Assembly: GCF_900188095.1 (NCBI RefSeq)
Contig: NZ_FZOT01000004.1
Coordinates: forward strand, 124,001 to 188,000
Source of the DNA: Noviherbaspirillum humi
GTDB lineage: Bacteria > Pseudomonadota > Gammaproteobacteria > Burkholderiales > Burkholderiaceae_D
Length of the DNA stretch: 64,000 nt
Direction of reading: 5' to 3'
Below are positions 34,247-44,549 of the stretch, piece after piece; positions within the stretch are counted from its first letter, which is position 1; every line of letters begins with the position of its first letter. The notes below the pieces were generated by a model. That model had not been told where the DNA came from and made no database searches. It saw only the letters and a program-made list of their open reading frames with translations. The position numbers were made by a program, and so were the translations under genes.

Positions 34247-35785
34247 TCAGCCCGCCCTGGCGGCGAGCGGAATGCGCAACGACACCATGCAGCCGCCTCC
34301 CGGGGCGCTGCCGACCGTGAGGCTGCCGCCGAGGGCGCTGGCGCGCTCGGCCATGCCGCGGATGCCGAACGACTTCGGCTTCAACCTGTCGGTGGTGGCG
34401 ATGCCGCGGCCGTTGTCGCACACTTCTAGATGGACGCCGCGATTGGTGCGGGCGAGCTTGACCCTGACCTCGGAGGCCTGCGCATGCTTGCCGATGTTGG
34501 TCAGCGCTTCCTGGAAGATGCGGAACAGGGCAGTGGCTTGGTCGTTGTGCAATTCAATGTCTTTCTTGTTGCAGGTGAAGCTGCAGGGAATGCCCGCATG
34601 CTTTTCGAATTCCTTCGCCTGCCAGTCGATGGCGGCGACGATGCCGAAGTCGAGTATTCCCGGCCGCAGATCCACCGTGATGCGATGCACCGCCTCGATG
34701 GTGCGGTCGATGAGGGAATTGACGTAGCTTGCCTTTTCCGCCAGCTCGGCATCCTCCGGCGAGAGCCGCCGGGCCAGCAGCGTCATCGCCATCTTGATGG
34801 CGGTGAGATTGCCGCCGAGGTCGTCGTGGATTTCTCGGGCGATGCGGGTGCGCTCGTTCTCCTTCACCGTCTGGATGTGGGCCGACAGTTCCGCCAGCTG
34901 TGCCCGGGAGCGCTTGATTTCCGCTTCCTCGAGCTTGCTCTGCGTGATGTTGGTCATGATGCCTTCCCACTGGATTCCCTGGCCGGCGAGCGCGCGCGGC
35001 GTCGAGCGCAGGTTGATCCACTTGATGTCCTTCCATTTTTCGATCCAGAGCCGGCCTTCCCAGTTCCAGGCTTTCATGCCGGTCGCCGATGCCTGCATCG
35101 ATTCGAGATAGGATGGCCTGTCTTCCGGCAGGATCAGTTCCAGGAACAGGCGGGAATTGGCGCGCAGGCGCTCGGCGCTGATGCCGAGCAGTGCTTCGCA
35201 GCCGTCGCTCAGATATGGAAAGCTCACGCTGCCGTCGTCACGCAGCAGGAACTGGTACACCAGGCCCGGCGTATGCGAGACCATGGCTTGGATGCGGGCT
35301 TCCGACAGCTGCAGCGCGCGCTCGGATTCCTGGCGGGCGCTGATGTCATTGCCGATGACGATGTAGACCGGCTTCTCTGCGGCGGCGCAGTAAGAGATGC
35401 GGTACTCAACCGGGTAGCAGCTGCCATCGCGGCGCACATGGACGGTATCGAATTGCAGGCTGCCGGACAGCCCGTCGGCAATCGCAGCAAGGCGGTGGTC
35501 GAGCTCCTCCAGCGAACAGTCGCGGTTCAGATCGGCCAGCGTCATGCCGCGCAGCTCGTCGTCGCGGAACTGCAGGTTGCGGCGACCGGCGTCGTTCACC
35601 TGCACCAGCCGCAGGCCATGAGGCTCAACGACGTAGATCTCGTTGAACGTGCCCTGCATGACGATAGGCAGCCACTCTGCTTGCATGATCTCTTGTCGGT
35701 TAGTGCCGCTGGCGGGGGCGTCGGTTCGCATCAAATCGCCGCGCGGGTCGACATCCGTCTGAATGGAATCGAGCACGGGCGGCAT
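34247..35785 (-). CDS. Cytoplasmic PAS-PAS histidine kinase (NarX/DegS-type)
   Basis: This 512-residue kinase has two PAS domains (about residues 35-150 and 160-285), a HisKA_3 dimerisation domain with phospho-His320 in REIHDDLGGNL, and a C-terminal HATPase domain (NIGKHAQASEV N box, DNGRGI, GMAERASALGG). No membrane helix is present, so it senses an intracellular signal. GGAGG lies 6 bases before the ATG at 35785. It pairs with the regulator directly downstream. The domain plan is like NreB-type oxygen sensors, but the Cys cluster of NreB is not visible. Confidence 0.92.
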   Translation of the reverse strand: MPPVLDSIQTDVDPRGDLMRTDAPASGTNRQEIMQAEWLPIVMQGTFNEIYVVEPHGLRLVQVNDAGRRNLQFRDDELRGMTLADLNRDCSLEELDHRLAAIADGLSGSLQFDTVHVRRDGSCYPVEYRISYCAAAEKPVYIVIGNDISARQESERALQLSEARIQAMVSHTPGLVYQFLLRDDGSVSFPYLSDGCEALLGISAERLRANSRLFLELILPEDRPSYLESMQASATGMKAWNWEGRLWIEKWKDIKWINLRSTPRALAGQGIQWEGIMTNITQSKLEEAEIKRSRAQLAELSAHIQTVKENERTRIAREIHDDLGGNLTAIKMAMTLLARRLSPEDAELAEKASYVNSLIDRTIEAVHRITVDLRPGILDFGIVAAIDWQAKEFEKHAGIPCSFTCNKKDIELHNDQATALFRIFQEALTNIGKHAQASEVRVKLARTNRGVHLEVCDNGRGIATTDRLKPKSFGIRGMAERASALGGSLTVGSAPGGGCMVSLRIPLAARAG

Positions 35786-36449
35786 CAGGCCTCCGCGTGG
35801 CGAGGGAGGCGGACAGCAACGCCTTGCTTCACGCCCATTCCCGTTGCACGTTTCCGGTCGCCGGGAGGGTTCGTGGACGGGCGAATGCCGGGATCCGGAC
35901 CAAATTGTCTGACAAGGGACTTGTGCACCCGGAATTCGTTCATCGACTCAACATCTCCGCTCGGTGGACACCGCCGCACCATTCAATGCGCCGTTTGCTG
36001 CATTCAACTGCCGAAGTACCCATCGGCTTGGACTGTCTGCAGGGGAGGCTTGAGCCCGACGGATTGAAGCGAAATTTATGCATGCATGACATTAGGCGAT
36101 TAGAAAAAATGCAACAGGCGTATATGTTCTGGCAGAGATTTCGTAATCGTGAGCAACTTTTGCCAGTGACTCTACCATAAGGCCTTGAAATGTTGAGACA
36201 AAATTTTTCCGGAGTCCTCATGGTGAAACGTTCTGGTATGCCCTTTTGGCAGCTGGGAAATGACGGTACGAGTACGTATGAGTTGAGGAAAAATCAATGA
36301 AATTGCGATGCGCTTTGTCGCGGGAAGGGGCGTGAAGAGGTGTGAAGTGGTGTGGAAGAGGGCGTTGGGCTGGCGTTGCCCGGCTTGAATCAAGATTTTT
36401 GTTGCCGTGCTTACCAAGCGATTGAACCCGTGCTATACTTTTGTTCTTC
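35786..36449. other. 664-base gap between kinase gene and tRNA-Arg
   Basis: The left part should contain the promoter of the kinase-regulator operon. A 127-codon frame at 35797-36180 on the plus strand has no motif and unnatural composition. A 26-codon ORF at 36220-36300 has a GGAG site 5 bases upstream and could be a small protein, but nothing supports it further. The segment 36060-36300 looks clearly A/T-richer than its surroundings. The tRNA promoter lies at its right end. Confidence 0.35.
36411..36439 (+). promoter_or_regulatory. Sigma-70 promoter of tRNA-Arg
   Basis: TTACCA (36411-36416), a 17-base spacer and TATACT (36434-36439) lie 10 bases before the mature 5' end of the tRNA. Confidence 0.6.
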
Positions 36450-36526
36450 GCGGCTGTAGCTCAGCTGGATAGAGTACTTGGCTACGAACCAAGGGGTCGT
36501 GGGTTCGATTCCTGCCAGCCGCGCCA
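36450..36526 (+). tRNA. tRNA-Arg (anticodon ACG)
   Basis: The 77-base gene folds as a cloverleaf. Acceptor stem GCGGCTG pairs with CAGCCGC, the anticodon stem CTTGG/CCAAG encloses loop CTACGAA with anticodon ACG, and the T arm contains GGGTTCGATTCC. The 3' CCA is encoded. A strong hairpin terminator follows directly. Confidence 0.97.
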
Positions 36527-36534
36527 GTTTTATC

Positions 36535-36565
36535 AAGGGATGGATCGCAAGATCCATCCCTTTTC
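36535..36565 (+). terminator. Intrinsic terminator after tRNA-Arg
   Basis: A perfect 12-bp stem (AAGGGATGGATC/GATCCATCCCTT) with a GCAA tetraloop is followed by a short T run (TTTTC, partly in the stem). It starts 9 bases after the tRNA. Confidence 0.85.
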
Positions 36566-36646
36566 TGGTTTACGGCGCGTGTTTTTTCAGGCAGCTCATG
36601 GCGAGTTCCCGCCCCCGCCCGCTCTCCCTTTCGGCAATTTCCCGAA

Positions 36647-37372
36647 TTACCCTGCCGTTCCCGTGCCGGCTGCATCCTTGCTCGCTCTGGCAACCGATTT
36701 TTCGACCATCAGAAAAAAGTGCGCCTTGATGCCGAAGATCCGCTTGTGGCCCACGTCGTGGCGCGGTGTTCCGGGCAGCAGCGAGGCAAGGCGGTAAAGG
36801 GTCGCCGATCCGCAGGGTTCCAGCGTCCCCTCCGAGGCCCATGCGCCTTTGCCGAGCAGTTTCAGCATTCCCCGCCACACCGGCTTGGGCAGCCAGTGCA
36901 GCAAGGGCAGGCCGGTATCGAATTGGATGGGATGCCAGCGGTTGCCGCAAGTGATGAACAGGCCCTTGCGGGCGATGCGGGAAAGTTCGCTCAAGAGTTC
37001 ATACTGGCGTTCGAAGCCGCCGACATGCTCGAGCACTTCGTCGCAGTAGATCCAGTCGAACTGCGCATCGGCGTAAGGCAGGCGAAGACTGCGAGCACCG
37101 GGGTCCTGCGCCGTTTGCCAGGGCAGGGCATAGGAGATGATGGTATTGCGCTGCCTGCCTTCCGCCGAGCCGATCAGGCGGTCGGCGCTGTCCGAGAACG
37201 GGCTGCGCTGCATGCAGATGCTGAGAATCCGATCCTGCTTCGCATTGCCGACGAAAGCGAAGAAAGCTTCGACCAGCTTGTTCCGCTGCGAGCGGAGCAG
37301 CCGTGAAACCGGTCCGCCGGCATGGTGCATTCTCAGTTGCGCATTGACGCCTGTTTTCAATTTTTCCTCCAT
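36647..37372 (-). CDS. Methyltransferase-like protein with degenerate SAM motif
   Basis: This 241-residue protein resembles type 11 class I methyltransferases in its middle part: YADAQFDWIYCDEVLEHVGG (about residues 98-117) is the usual post-motif II region. However the Gly-rich motif I expected near residues 45-55 is replaced by ILSICMQRSPFSDS, without GxGxG, so SAM binding may be weak or lost. No SD precedes the ATG; a TTG at 37360 has GGAGG just upstream and may be the true start. It lies alone between tRNA-Arg and the HU gene. Confidence 0.72.
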   Translation of the reverse strand: MEEKLKTGVNAQLRMHHAGGPVSRLLRSQRNKLVEAFFAFVGNAKQDRILSICMQRSPFSDSADRLIGSAEGRQRNTIISYALPWQTAQDPGARSLRLPYADAQFDWIYCDEVLEHVGGFERQYELLSELSRIARKGLFITCGNRWHPIQFDTGLPLLHWLPKPVWRGMLKLLGKGAWASEGTLEPCGSATLYRLASLLPGTPRHDVGHKRIFGIKAHFFLMVEKSVARASKDAAGTGTAG

Positions 37373-37587
37373 TTTGCGACATGAGCTTCGCCCGGTACCG
37401 CATGATTATTTCGTTCAACGGAGATGGGCCATTTGTCTGCAAACAATCTTTCGTGTCCTGGGTCTGAGGTGCATCACGAGAGAGGAAAATCATTTGCGCC
37501 GCATTCATGCGCTGCGTTCCGCGGTGGAAACTGTTGCATGGAATCCATGTCGTTCCGATAAGGGCGATTCCTTGTTAAGAAGGCTAG

Positions 37588-37596
37588 TGCTAGAAT
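37588..37596 (+). promoter_or_regulatory. Extended -10 promoter of the HU gene
   Basis: TG-C-TAGAAT forms an extended -10 element ending 28 bases before the ATG at 37625. No good -35 is seen at 17 bases, which is acceptable for extended -10 promoters. Confidence 0.45.
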
Positions 37597-37624
37597 CCGA
37601 CTCTTTCCAACAAGAGGTTGATGC

Positions 37625-37900
37625 ATGAACAAGACTGAACTGATCAACGCCATCGCTGCCGAATGCGATCTGTCCAAGGTTGCCGCCCAGCGCGCGCTGG
37701 ATTCCTTCGTGAATAACGTCATCAAGGCTGTGGCCGCTGGCGATTCCGTGCAACTCGTTGGCTTCGGCACCTTCGCTTCCGGCGAGCGATCCGCCCGTAC
37801 CGGCCGCAATCCGCGCACCGGTGAGGAAATCACGATTGCCGCTGCCAAGACGGTCAAGTTCTCCGCTGGCCAGTCTTTCAAAGACGCCATCAACAAGTAA
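37625..37900 (+). CDS. hupB: HU family DNA-binding protein
   Basis: This 91-residue nucleoid protein is a typical HU subunit that bends DNA as a dimer. It starts [20 protein letters not shown], has [21 protein letters not shown] with the Arg-rich beta arm ([11 protein letters not shown], about residues 58-68) and ends in [13 protein letters not shown]. The Pro at the arm tip is conserved. AGAGG lies 7 bases before the ATG. It is monocistronic, followed by a hairpin. Confidence 0.95.
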   Translation: MNKTELINAIAAECDLSKVAAQRALDSFVNNVIKAVAAGDSVQLVGFGTFASGERSARTGRNPRTGEEITIAAAKTVKFSAGQSFKDAINK

Positions 37901-37904
37901 TCGC

Positions 37905-37925
37905 CCGGGCGAATCACTCGCCCGG
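37905..37925 (+). terminator. Hairpin after hupB
   Basis: An 8-bp stem (CCGGGCGA/TCGCCCGG) with a 5-base loop lies 5 bases after the stop, followed by CTTCTC rather than a pure T run. Confidence 0.5.
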
Positions 37926-38030
37926 CTTCTCATGGTGCGGTTCGGTCAGCCCTGTCTCGACAGCGTTGTCCGAACCGGAACCATTCTCCGCCCGTGCTGA
38001 TGCCGGGCAGCCCTCCCAACACACCATCCC

Positions 38031-39101
38031 TTACTTCGGACGCGGATCCGTCAGCGTCATGTCCGGTCGGCTATGGCGGCCGGCGCGCAGTGCATTGGCC
38101 GTGATCACCACGGCGCGTGCCACGTTGCGGCACTCTTCCATCATCGCCTGATCGCGATCGAGGGTTTCGTGGCTCGTGGCGTACGGCTCGTAGTAGCCGA
38201 TGTAGCGTTCCAGTTCCGACATATGGCCGGCCGGCACGAGCCCCATCCAGCCGAGCCAGTCCGACAGGCTGCGCCTGACGCTCTCGATCCCGGCGACGTC
38301 GCCATGCACCACCAGGCCATAGGCGCGCCCGGCGAGATGCTTGGGATAGTTCCAGCCCGCTTCTTCGATGGCCTTGGCCTTCTCCGCATTCTTGCCGGAG
38401 GTGCTCGTCGGATCGGGATTGCCGCCATCCGCGCACACCATCCGGTCTATCATCAACTTCAACACCGATGGCGCCTGGTACCAGTACACCGGCGTGGCGA
38501 TGATCACGCCGTGGGCGCTGACCCATTTCTCGTAGATCTCGCCCATCCAGTCGTGGGTCTGATGCAGTCCGTGATTCGGATAGCAGCTGCAGGGCCAGTG
38601 GCAGAGCGGCATCGCGGTGGAGACGCAGCCCTTGCAGGGATGGATGCGGCGCTGATAGTCGGAGACCAGCAGGCTCAGATCGAGCATGTCGACATCCGCT
38701 TGCTCCGCCTCGACTGCTTCGCGCATGACCTGCGTCATGCGGTAGGTTTTGGACATCTCGCCCGGACAGGTGCCGTCGTTTCGCGCGGCGCCGCAAATCA
38801 GCAGAATGCGCGAACGCGTGGACGGGTTCTTCTGCACCTGTTCCGCCTGCAGCAGGCGGTCCCGGGTGGCTCGCCACTCCACCGAGAGGTCATAGTCGGG
38901 ATCGGCGAAGCCCGCACCTGCCTTCGCTTTTACCGGCGCCTTGTGGCCATGAAGGTAGTTGTCCCAGGCGATCGTTTCGATCTGCGACAGGGCTTCTGCC
39001 GCCTGTTCGAATGCCGGGTCGCGAAACGAGTCAAGAAAGCGAAGTCGGAATTCATCCCGGTTCAGCTTGGGCGGCGCCTGTCCGGTACGCGGCTTGGTCA
39101 T
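38031..39101 (-). CDS. Flavodoxin-fold NAD(P)H/FMN reductase with Cys-rich insert
   Basis: This 356-residue protein has a helical N-terminal extension of about 95 residues, then a flavodoxin-like FMN domain (ILLICGAARNDGTCPGEMSK at about 99-118; TPVYWYQAPSVLKLMIDR at about 203-220). Between them is a cluster of five Cys (156, 159, 167, 171 and 173), larger than the single Cys pair of common iron-sulfur flavoproteins. It may bind a metal or Fe-S centre. Expression appears independent: hupB lies downstream and convergent, and the small exported protein gene further downstream has its own context. Substrate unknown. Confidence 0.82.
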   Translation of the reverse strand: MTKPRTGQAPPKLNRDEFRLRFLDSFRDPAFEQAAEALSQIETIAWDNYLHGHKAPVKAKAGAGFADPDYDLSVEWRATRDRLLQAEQVQKNPSTRSRILLICGAARNDGTCPGEMSKTYRMTQVMREAVEAEQADVDMLDLSLLVSDYQRRIHPCKGCVSTAMPLCHWPCSCYPNHGLHQTHDWMGEIYEKWVSAHGVIIATPVYWYQAPSVLKLMIDRMVCADGGNPDPTSTSGKNAEKAKAIEEAGWNYPKHLAGRAYGLVVHGDVAGIESVRRSLSDWLGWMGLVPAGHMSELERYIGYYEPYATSHETLDRDQAMMEECRNVARAVVITANALRAGRHSRPDMTLTDPRPK

Positions 39102-39197
39102 GGCAATCTCCTGATGGCTTCTATGATGCGGATATCGGGCAAGCCGGCATGTAGGCCGGCGCGATGCGGCCCGATGGGCAGCCGGGTCCGCCGGAAT

Positions 39198-39221
39198 AAA
39201 AAAGGAGGCCTTGCGGCCCCC
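39198..39221 (-). terminator. Intrinsic terminator after the Lys/Ala-rich protein gene
   Basis: On the minus strand GGGGGCC pairs with GGCCTCC (one G-T pair) around a GCAA loop, followed by six T. It lies 43 bases after the stop of the gene at 39264. Confidence 0.8.
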
Positions 39222-39263
39222 TCTACGATGAAGCGATGCGCGGCATGGCGCCGGGCCGGCTCC

Positions 39264-39539
39264 TTACTTCGCCGCGTTGGCCTTGGCGTCGGCCTTGTCC
39301 GCCTTGGCATCGGCGGATGCAGCAGCCTTGTCAGCTTTGGCTTCCGCCACTTTCTTTTCGGCCTTGGCCTTCTTCTTCTCAGCCTTGGCATCCGCCTTTG
39401 CGGCTTTCTTTTCTGCCTTGGCGTCGGCCTTGGCATCGGCGGCGGCGGCTTTGCTGTCGCTCGGCGCGGCGGTATGGGCAGCGGCAAGAGCGCCTGAAGA
39501 GAACAGGGCGGCGACAAGCAGGGCGAGCAGTTTGTTCAT
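39264..39539 (-). CDS. Small exported Lys/Ala-rich repeat protein
   Basis: This 91-residue protein has a clear signal peptide (MNKLLALLVAALFSSGALA, cleavage after residue 19) followed by a mature part made almost only of Ala, Lys, Asp and Glu. It is a run of degenerate KADAKAEKK-type units. It is predicted as one long charged helix or coil in the periplasm, histone-H1-like in composition. Good RBS (AAGAAAGG) and a strong terminator support it as a real gene. The function is unknown; it may bind anionic polymers or peptidoglycan. Confidence 0.78.
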   Translation of the reverse strand: MNKLLALLVAALFSSGALAAAHTAAPSDSKAAAADAKADAKAEKKAAKADAKAEKKKAKAEKKVAEAKADKAAASADAKADKADAKANAAK

Positions 39540-39677
39540 GGCTATCCTTTCTTCTTGAGTTTATTGGTCGGTGAAATTCATGCGTGCATCAGTCAAGGCT
39601 CGGCGCAGACAAGCGGAAGCGGTCGCGGGCACATCTGCCTGCGACCGGTCCGCTGAGTGGCAAGGCGGTCAAGCGCC

Positions 39678-40217
39678 TTACTTGGTCTGGCCGGAAGCCG
39701 AGCTGCCCGGCGTGGAAGCGCCGCCGGTGCTGCCCGTGGTGCCGGTCGAGCCTGCCGAGCCGGTGGAACCCGAGGCGGTCGTGCCCGTGCTGCCGGAAGT
39801 GCCGCCGGTCGTGCCGCTGGATGCGGAACCGGTGGTGCCTGCCGCGCCCGCCGAGCTGCCGGCGTCGCTGCTGCTGGCGGTGCCGCCCGGGCTGCCGGAT
39901 GTCGTGCCGGTGCTTCCGGTGCTGCCGGTAGTGCTGCCGGCGCTGCCGGTCGAACCGGTGCTGCCCGCCGAGCCGGCGCCGCCCGACGCGCTGCTGTCGG
40001 GGCTGGCGCTGCTGGTGCTGCCGGTGCTGCCGCCCGGCGTGCTGCTGGCGCCGGCAGTCGACGGTGCGGTCGACGTGCTGCCGGCAGCGCCCGTGCTGCT
40101 GGACGACGAGGGGGCGCCGGTGCCGCCGGTGCTCGCGCTGTCGGCGTTGTCTTTTTTACCGCAGGCGCCAAGAGCCAGCGCTGCGACCAAGGTTGCAAGC
40201 AATGCAGAATATTTCAT
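39678..40217 (-). CDS. Ser/Gly/Thr-rich putative lipoprotein
   Basis: This 179-residue protein has a lipoprotein signal ending in ALALGAC (lipid-modified Cys19) and a mature part that is almost wholly Ser, Gly, Thr and Ala in short imperfect repeats (GSTGSTG-like). It would be an extended, flexible envelope protein with no folded domain. GAGG lies before the ATG at 40217; a longer frame from 40265 has no signal-peptide support. It lies 138 bases from the Lys/Ala-rich gene on the same strand. The function is unknown. Confidence 0.75.
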   Translation of the reverse strand: MKYSALLATLVAALALGACGKKDNADSASTGGTGAPSSSSSTGAAGSTSTAPSTAGASSTPGGSTGSTSSASPDSSASGGAGSAGSTGSTGSAGSTTGSTGSTGTTSGSPGGTASSSDAGSSAGAAGTTGSASSGTTGGTSGSTGTTASGSTGSAGSTGTTGSTGGASTPGSSASGQTK

Positions 40218-40494
40218 GGATGACCTCTTCAATGTCTGACTCAGTAAGAAATGACGGTGACGCAATGTCTGTTAGAAGATTCGTAACGAAGCAAAAAGTT
40301 TAATTAACGTTGTTGCAAATCAGCGCCCACCTTTGGAAAGGCAAGATGGGTGTCACGACGGCAAAACCGTTGCGGTGCCCTCCGGCATTGCTGTTGCCCG
40401 ATTGACCACCTTTCCACTTGCTTTGACCCGACGAACGCGAGTGGTTTCATAAATTTTTTGCAATGCCAAGCGGAATTCCGGCGGCCTGTGTCAA

Positions 40495-42231
40495 TTAATG
40501 CGCGGGACTGACATAGTCGCGCAGGAATTTCCTTTCGGTGCTGTCCGGAAAAATGATGGTTACCTGGTCGCCGGCGCAGCTCACAACCTGTCCCTCGCCG
40601 AATTTCGGCACGGTCACCAGGATGCCCGGCTCGAGCGATATGTCGCGTTCCTCCGGCACCGACTCGACAGGGGCCGGCGCCGCCACGTCGGTCAGCTGTT
40701 GCTCCGGCGGATGCAGGCAATTGTCGCAACCGCCGCATTGCTCCCAGGGTGCTTCCTCGCCAAAGTATTCGAGCAGCACGCGCCAGCGGCAAAAGCCGGT
40801 ATGCGCGTAGAACACCATTCTTTCCAGCGCCTCGCGGTCATGGTCTGCCTTCTTCTCGTAGGCGGCGACGATCTCGGCGAAGGCGCGCCGCGACCCCGGC
40901 GTTGCGGTCATCCGGAAATGCAGATTTTCATCCTGCACCAGGTTGCCGGCGTCCTGCAGCAAGCGGAGCGCCACCTGCAGCTTGCCCCCGGGCATCTCTT
41001 GCAGCAAGGTCCCGACCGTCTCGGCATCGACCGCGCTTTCCGCCGCCAGCCCCTTGATTGCTTCCAGTACCCGTTCCAGGTCGTCCACGCTGGGGTAATG
41101 CCGGGCGAGGAAGAATTGCTGCAGGCGCTTGTCCTTGTAGTGGTAGAGCAGGATGCAGTCAGCGGATTCGCCGTCGCGTCCCGCGCGGCCCGATTCCTGA
41201 TAATAGGCTTCCAGATTGGCTGGAATGTGGTGATGCACGACGAAGCGTATGTCGCCCTTGTCGATGCCCATGCCGAAAGCATTGGTGGCCACCATGATGC
41301 GCACATCGCCGCGCATGAAGGCTTCCTGGTTGGCGCCCCGCTCCTTGGCGCCGAGCTGGCCGTGGTAGCAGGCGGCGCTTTCGCCGGCCGCCTCCAGCGC
41401 CGCATGGATCTCTTCGACCGACTTGATCGTGGCTCCATACACGATGCCCGACCCGCGCGAACTGCGGACAATGCCGAGGATCTCGCCCAGCTTCGCCTCT
41501 TCATCGCCGGTCTGAATTACCCGGTAATGTAAATTCTCCCGGTAGATGCCGGTGTTCACGATATTCAGCTCGGGCCGCTTCAACTGGCGGCCGATGTCCT
41601 CGATCACCGTGGCGGTCGCAGTCGCCGTCAGCGCCAGTACCACCGGATCGCCAAGGGCTTCGATGGCGGCGGCAAGGTGCAGGTAGGCTGGGCGGAAATC
41701 ATGGCCCCATTGCGAGATGCAATGTGCTTCATCGATGACGAACAGGTCGACCTGATTGCGCTTCAAGGTTTCGATGAACGCCGGATCGGCCAGCCGCTCG
41801 GGCGTGGTGAACACGAAGTCGTGCTCGGCTGCCTCGATCTGCGCCAGCACTTCGGCTTCCCTGCGCACGCCAAGGGTGCTGTTGACCTCGGCAGCCGCGA
41901 CGCCGGCTTCCTCCAGCTTCGATACCTGGTCGCGCATGAGCGAGATCAGGGGCGAGACCACCACCGTGGTGCCCGCCATGCGCAGGGACGGCAATTGATA
42001 GCACAGCGACTTGCCGGCGCCGGTCGGCATGATGGCCAGGGTATCGCTGCCGTTCAACACGCTCTCGATCACTTCGCGCTGTCCGGCGCGCAAGCTGCGG
42101 ATGCCGAAGATCTCGTTCAGGGTCGCCTCGAGGGCGTGCGCTTCGACTTCATCGAGATTGGGAAAGATGGGTTTTTTCCCGCGGGCGGAGGGCCTGCGGC
42201 GCGTCGTTTCAGTCGGTGGCGATAAGGTCAT
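40495..42231 (-). CDS. recQ: ATP-dependent DNA helicase RecQ
   Basis: This protein of about 578 residues is a 3'-5' DNA helicase of recombination and repair. It has motif I MPTGAGKSLCYQLPSL, motif II DEAHCISQWGHDFRP, the helicase C-domain with YYQESGRAGRDG, and the zinc-binding four-Cys region (CRW ... CGGCDNC). The C-terminal 60 residues replace the usual HRDC domain with a short basic, beta-rich tail. The start at 42231 is preferred over 42282 because the extra 17 residues have no family match, but neither has a good SD. Confidence 0.92.
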   Translation of the reverse strand: MTLSPPTETTRRRPSARGKKPIFPNLDEVEAHALEATLNEIFGIRSLRAGQREVIESVLNGSDTLAIMPTGAGKSLCYQLPSLRMAGTTVVVSPLISLMRDQVSKLEEAGVAAAEVNSTLGVRREAEVLAQIEAAEHDFVFTTPERLADPAFIETLKRNQVDLFVIDEAHCISQWGHDFRPAYLHLAAAIEALGDPVVLALTATATATVIEDIGRQLKRPELNIVNTGIYRENLHYRVIQTGDEEAKLGEILGIVRSSRGSGIVYGATIKSVEEIHAALEAAGESAACYHGQLGAKERGANQEAFMRGDVRIMVATNAFGMGIDKGDIRFVVHHHIPANLEAYYQESGRAGRDGESADCILLYHYKDKRLQQFFLARHYPSVDDLERVLEAIKGLAAESAVDAETVGTLLQEMPGGKLQVALRLLQDAGNLVQDENLHFRMTATPGSRRAFAEIVAAYEKKADHDREALERMVFYAHTGFCRWRVLLEYFGEEAPWEQCGGCDNCLHPPEQQLTDVAAPAPVESVPEERDISLEPGILVTVPKFGEGQVVSCAGDQVTIIFPDSTERKFLRDYVSPAH

Positions 42232-42385
42232 TGCGGAGGAATGGCTCGTCAAAAACACCCGCGGATGCAGCATCCATGCCATGAATAAGGGATGGACAAA
42301 AATTTCCCTCCGAAAACAAATTTCATTGCCGTTTTTTTGGGCAAAAACCGGATCAAGAAAGTCACCACTTTCGCAAATACACAGT

Positions 42386-42391
42386 TATAAT
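42386..42391 (+). promoter_or_regulatory. -10 element of the cold-shock gene
   Basis: A perfect TATAAT lies about 115 bases before the start codon; no good -35 is seen. The leader of about 110 bases is long, as in cold-shock genes whose 5' RNA acts as a thermosensor. The leader structure was not computed. Confidence 0.45.
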
Positions 42392-42507
42392 CAGACTCAC
42401 CTATTGAAGTCTTAGCTGAGCAGTGCAGTATCGTCTGTCATTTCTTTCTTGCTTCAAAGGATCTACCCGGGCCTCAGGGCTCTCATTAACAGAAATAGGA
42501 AATGAAA

Positions 42508-42711
42508 ATGGCAACAGGTATTGTCAAGTGGTTCAACGATGCTAAAGGTTTTGGCTTCATCACTCCGGACGAAGGCGGCGAAGACCTCTTCGCTCACTTC
42601 TCCGCAATCCAGTCCAGCGGCTTCAAGACCCTGAAAGAAGGCCAGCGCGTCAGCTTCGAAGTGACCACCGGCCCGAAAGGCAAGCAAGCTTCCAACATCC
42701 AGCCGCAGTAA
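42508..42711 (+). CDS. Cold-shock protein CspA family
   Basis: This 67-residue single-domain OB-fold protein binds single-stranded RNA/DNA. RNP1 (KGFGFI) and RNP2 (DLFAHF) are intact, within the family start [20 protein letters not shown]. The ATG at 42508 is chosen over one two codons earlier because AGGA lies 7 bases before it and family members begin MATG. A perfect bidirectional terminator follows 23 bases after the stop. Confidence 0.95.
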   Translation: MATGIVKWFNDAKGFGFITPDEGGEDLFAHFSAIQSSGFKTLKEGQRVSFEVTTGPKGKQASNIQPQ

Positions 42712-42734
42712 TATCGCGCTGAGTTGAAGCAAAT

Positions 42735-42760
42735 AAAAACCCCGGCATGCCGGGGTTTTT
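42735..42760. terminator. Bidirectional intrinsic terminator (csp / lldP)
   Basis: A perfect palindrome AAAAACCCCGGCATGCCGGGGTTTTT gives a GC stem flanked by A5/T5 and lies between convergent genes, so it can stop transcription on both strands. The palindrome is described by its positions; arms are AAAAACCCCGG and its complement. Confidence 0.92.
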
Positions 42761-42808
42761 GCTTTTACGGGCACTGCGACGCGCGCGGCCGCAGTGCCTT
42801 TCCGCCTC

Positions 42809-44473
<1,665 letters not shown>

Positions 44474-44549
44474 GAATGCTCCTTGAAGTTGGTTTTCTTA
44501 TCCGGGCATTCATCGTGCGCACGCCGCCGCGCTGCTGGGCGGGCAAACC

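Noticed and set aside
35797-36180. 127-codon plus-strand frame downstream of the kinase start region
   Set aside because: No motif, no ribosome site and unnatural composition.
39678-40217. Repeat array that might be CRISPR-like
   Set aside because: The repeats are short, imperfect, codon-phased and without spacers; they encode low-complexity protein.
39657-40223. Arg/Ala/Gly-rich plus-strand frame opposite the lipoprotein
   Set aside because: It is the complement of the Ser/Gly/Thr repeats; the minus-strand frame has a signal peptide and SD.
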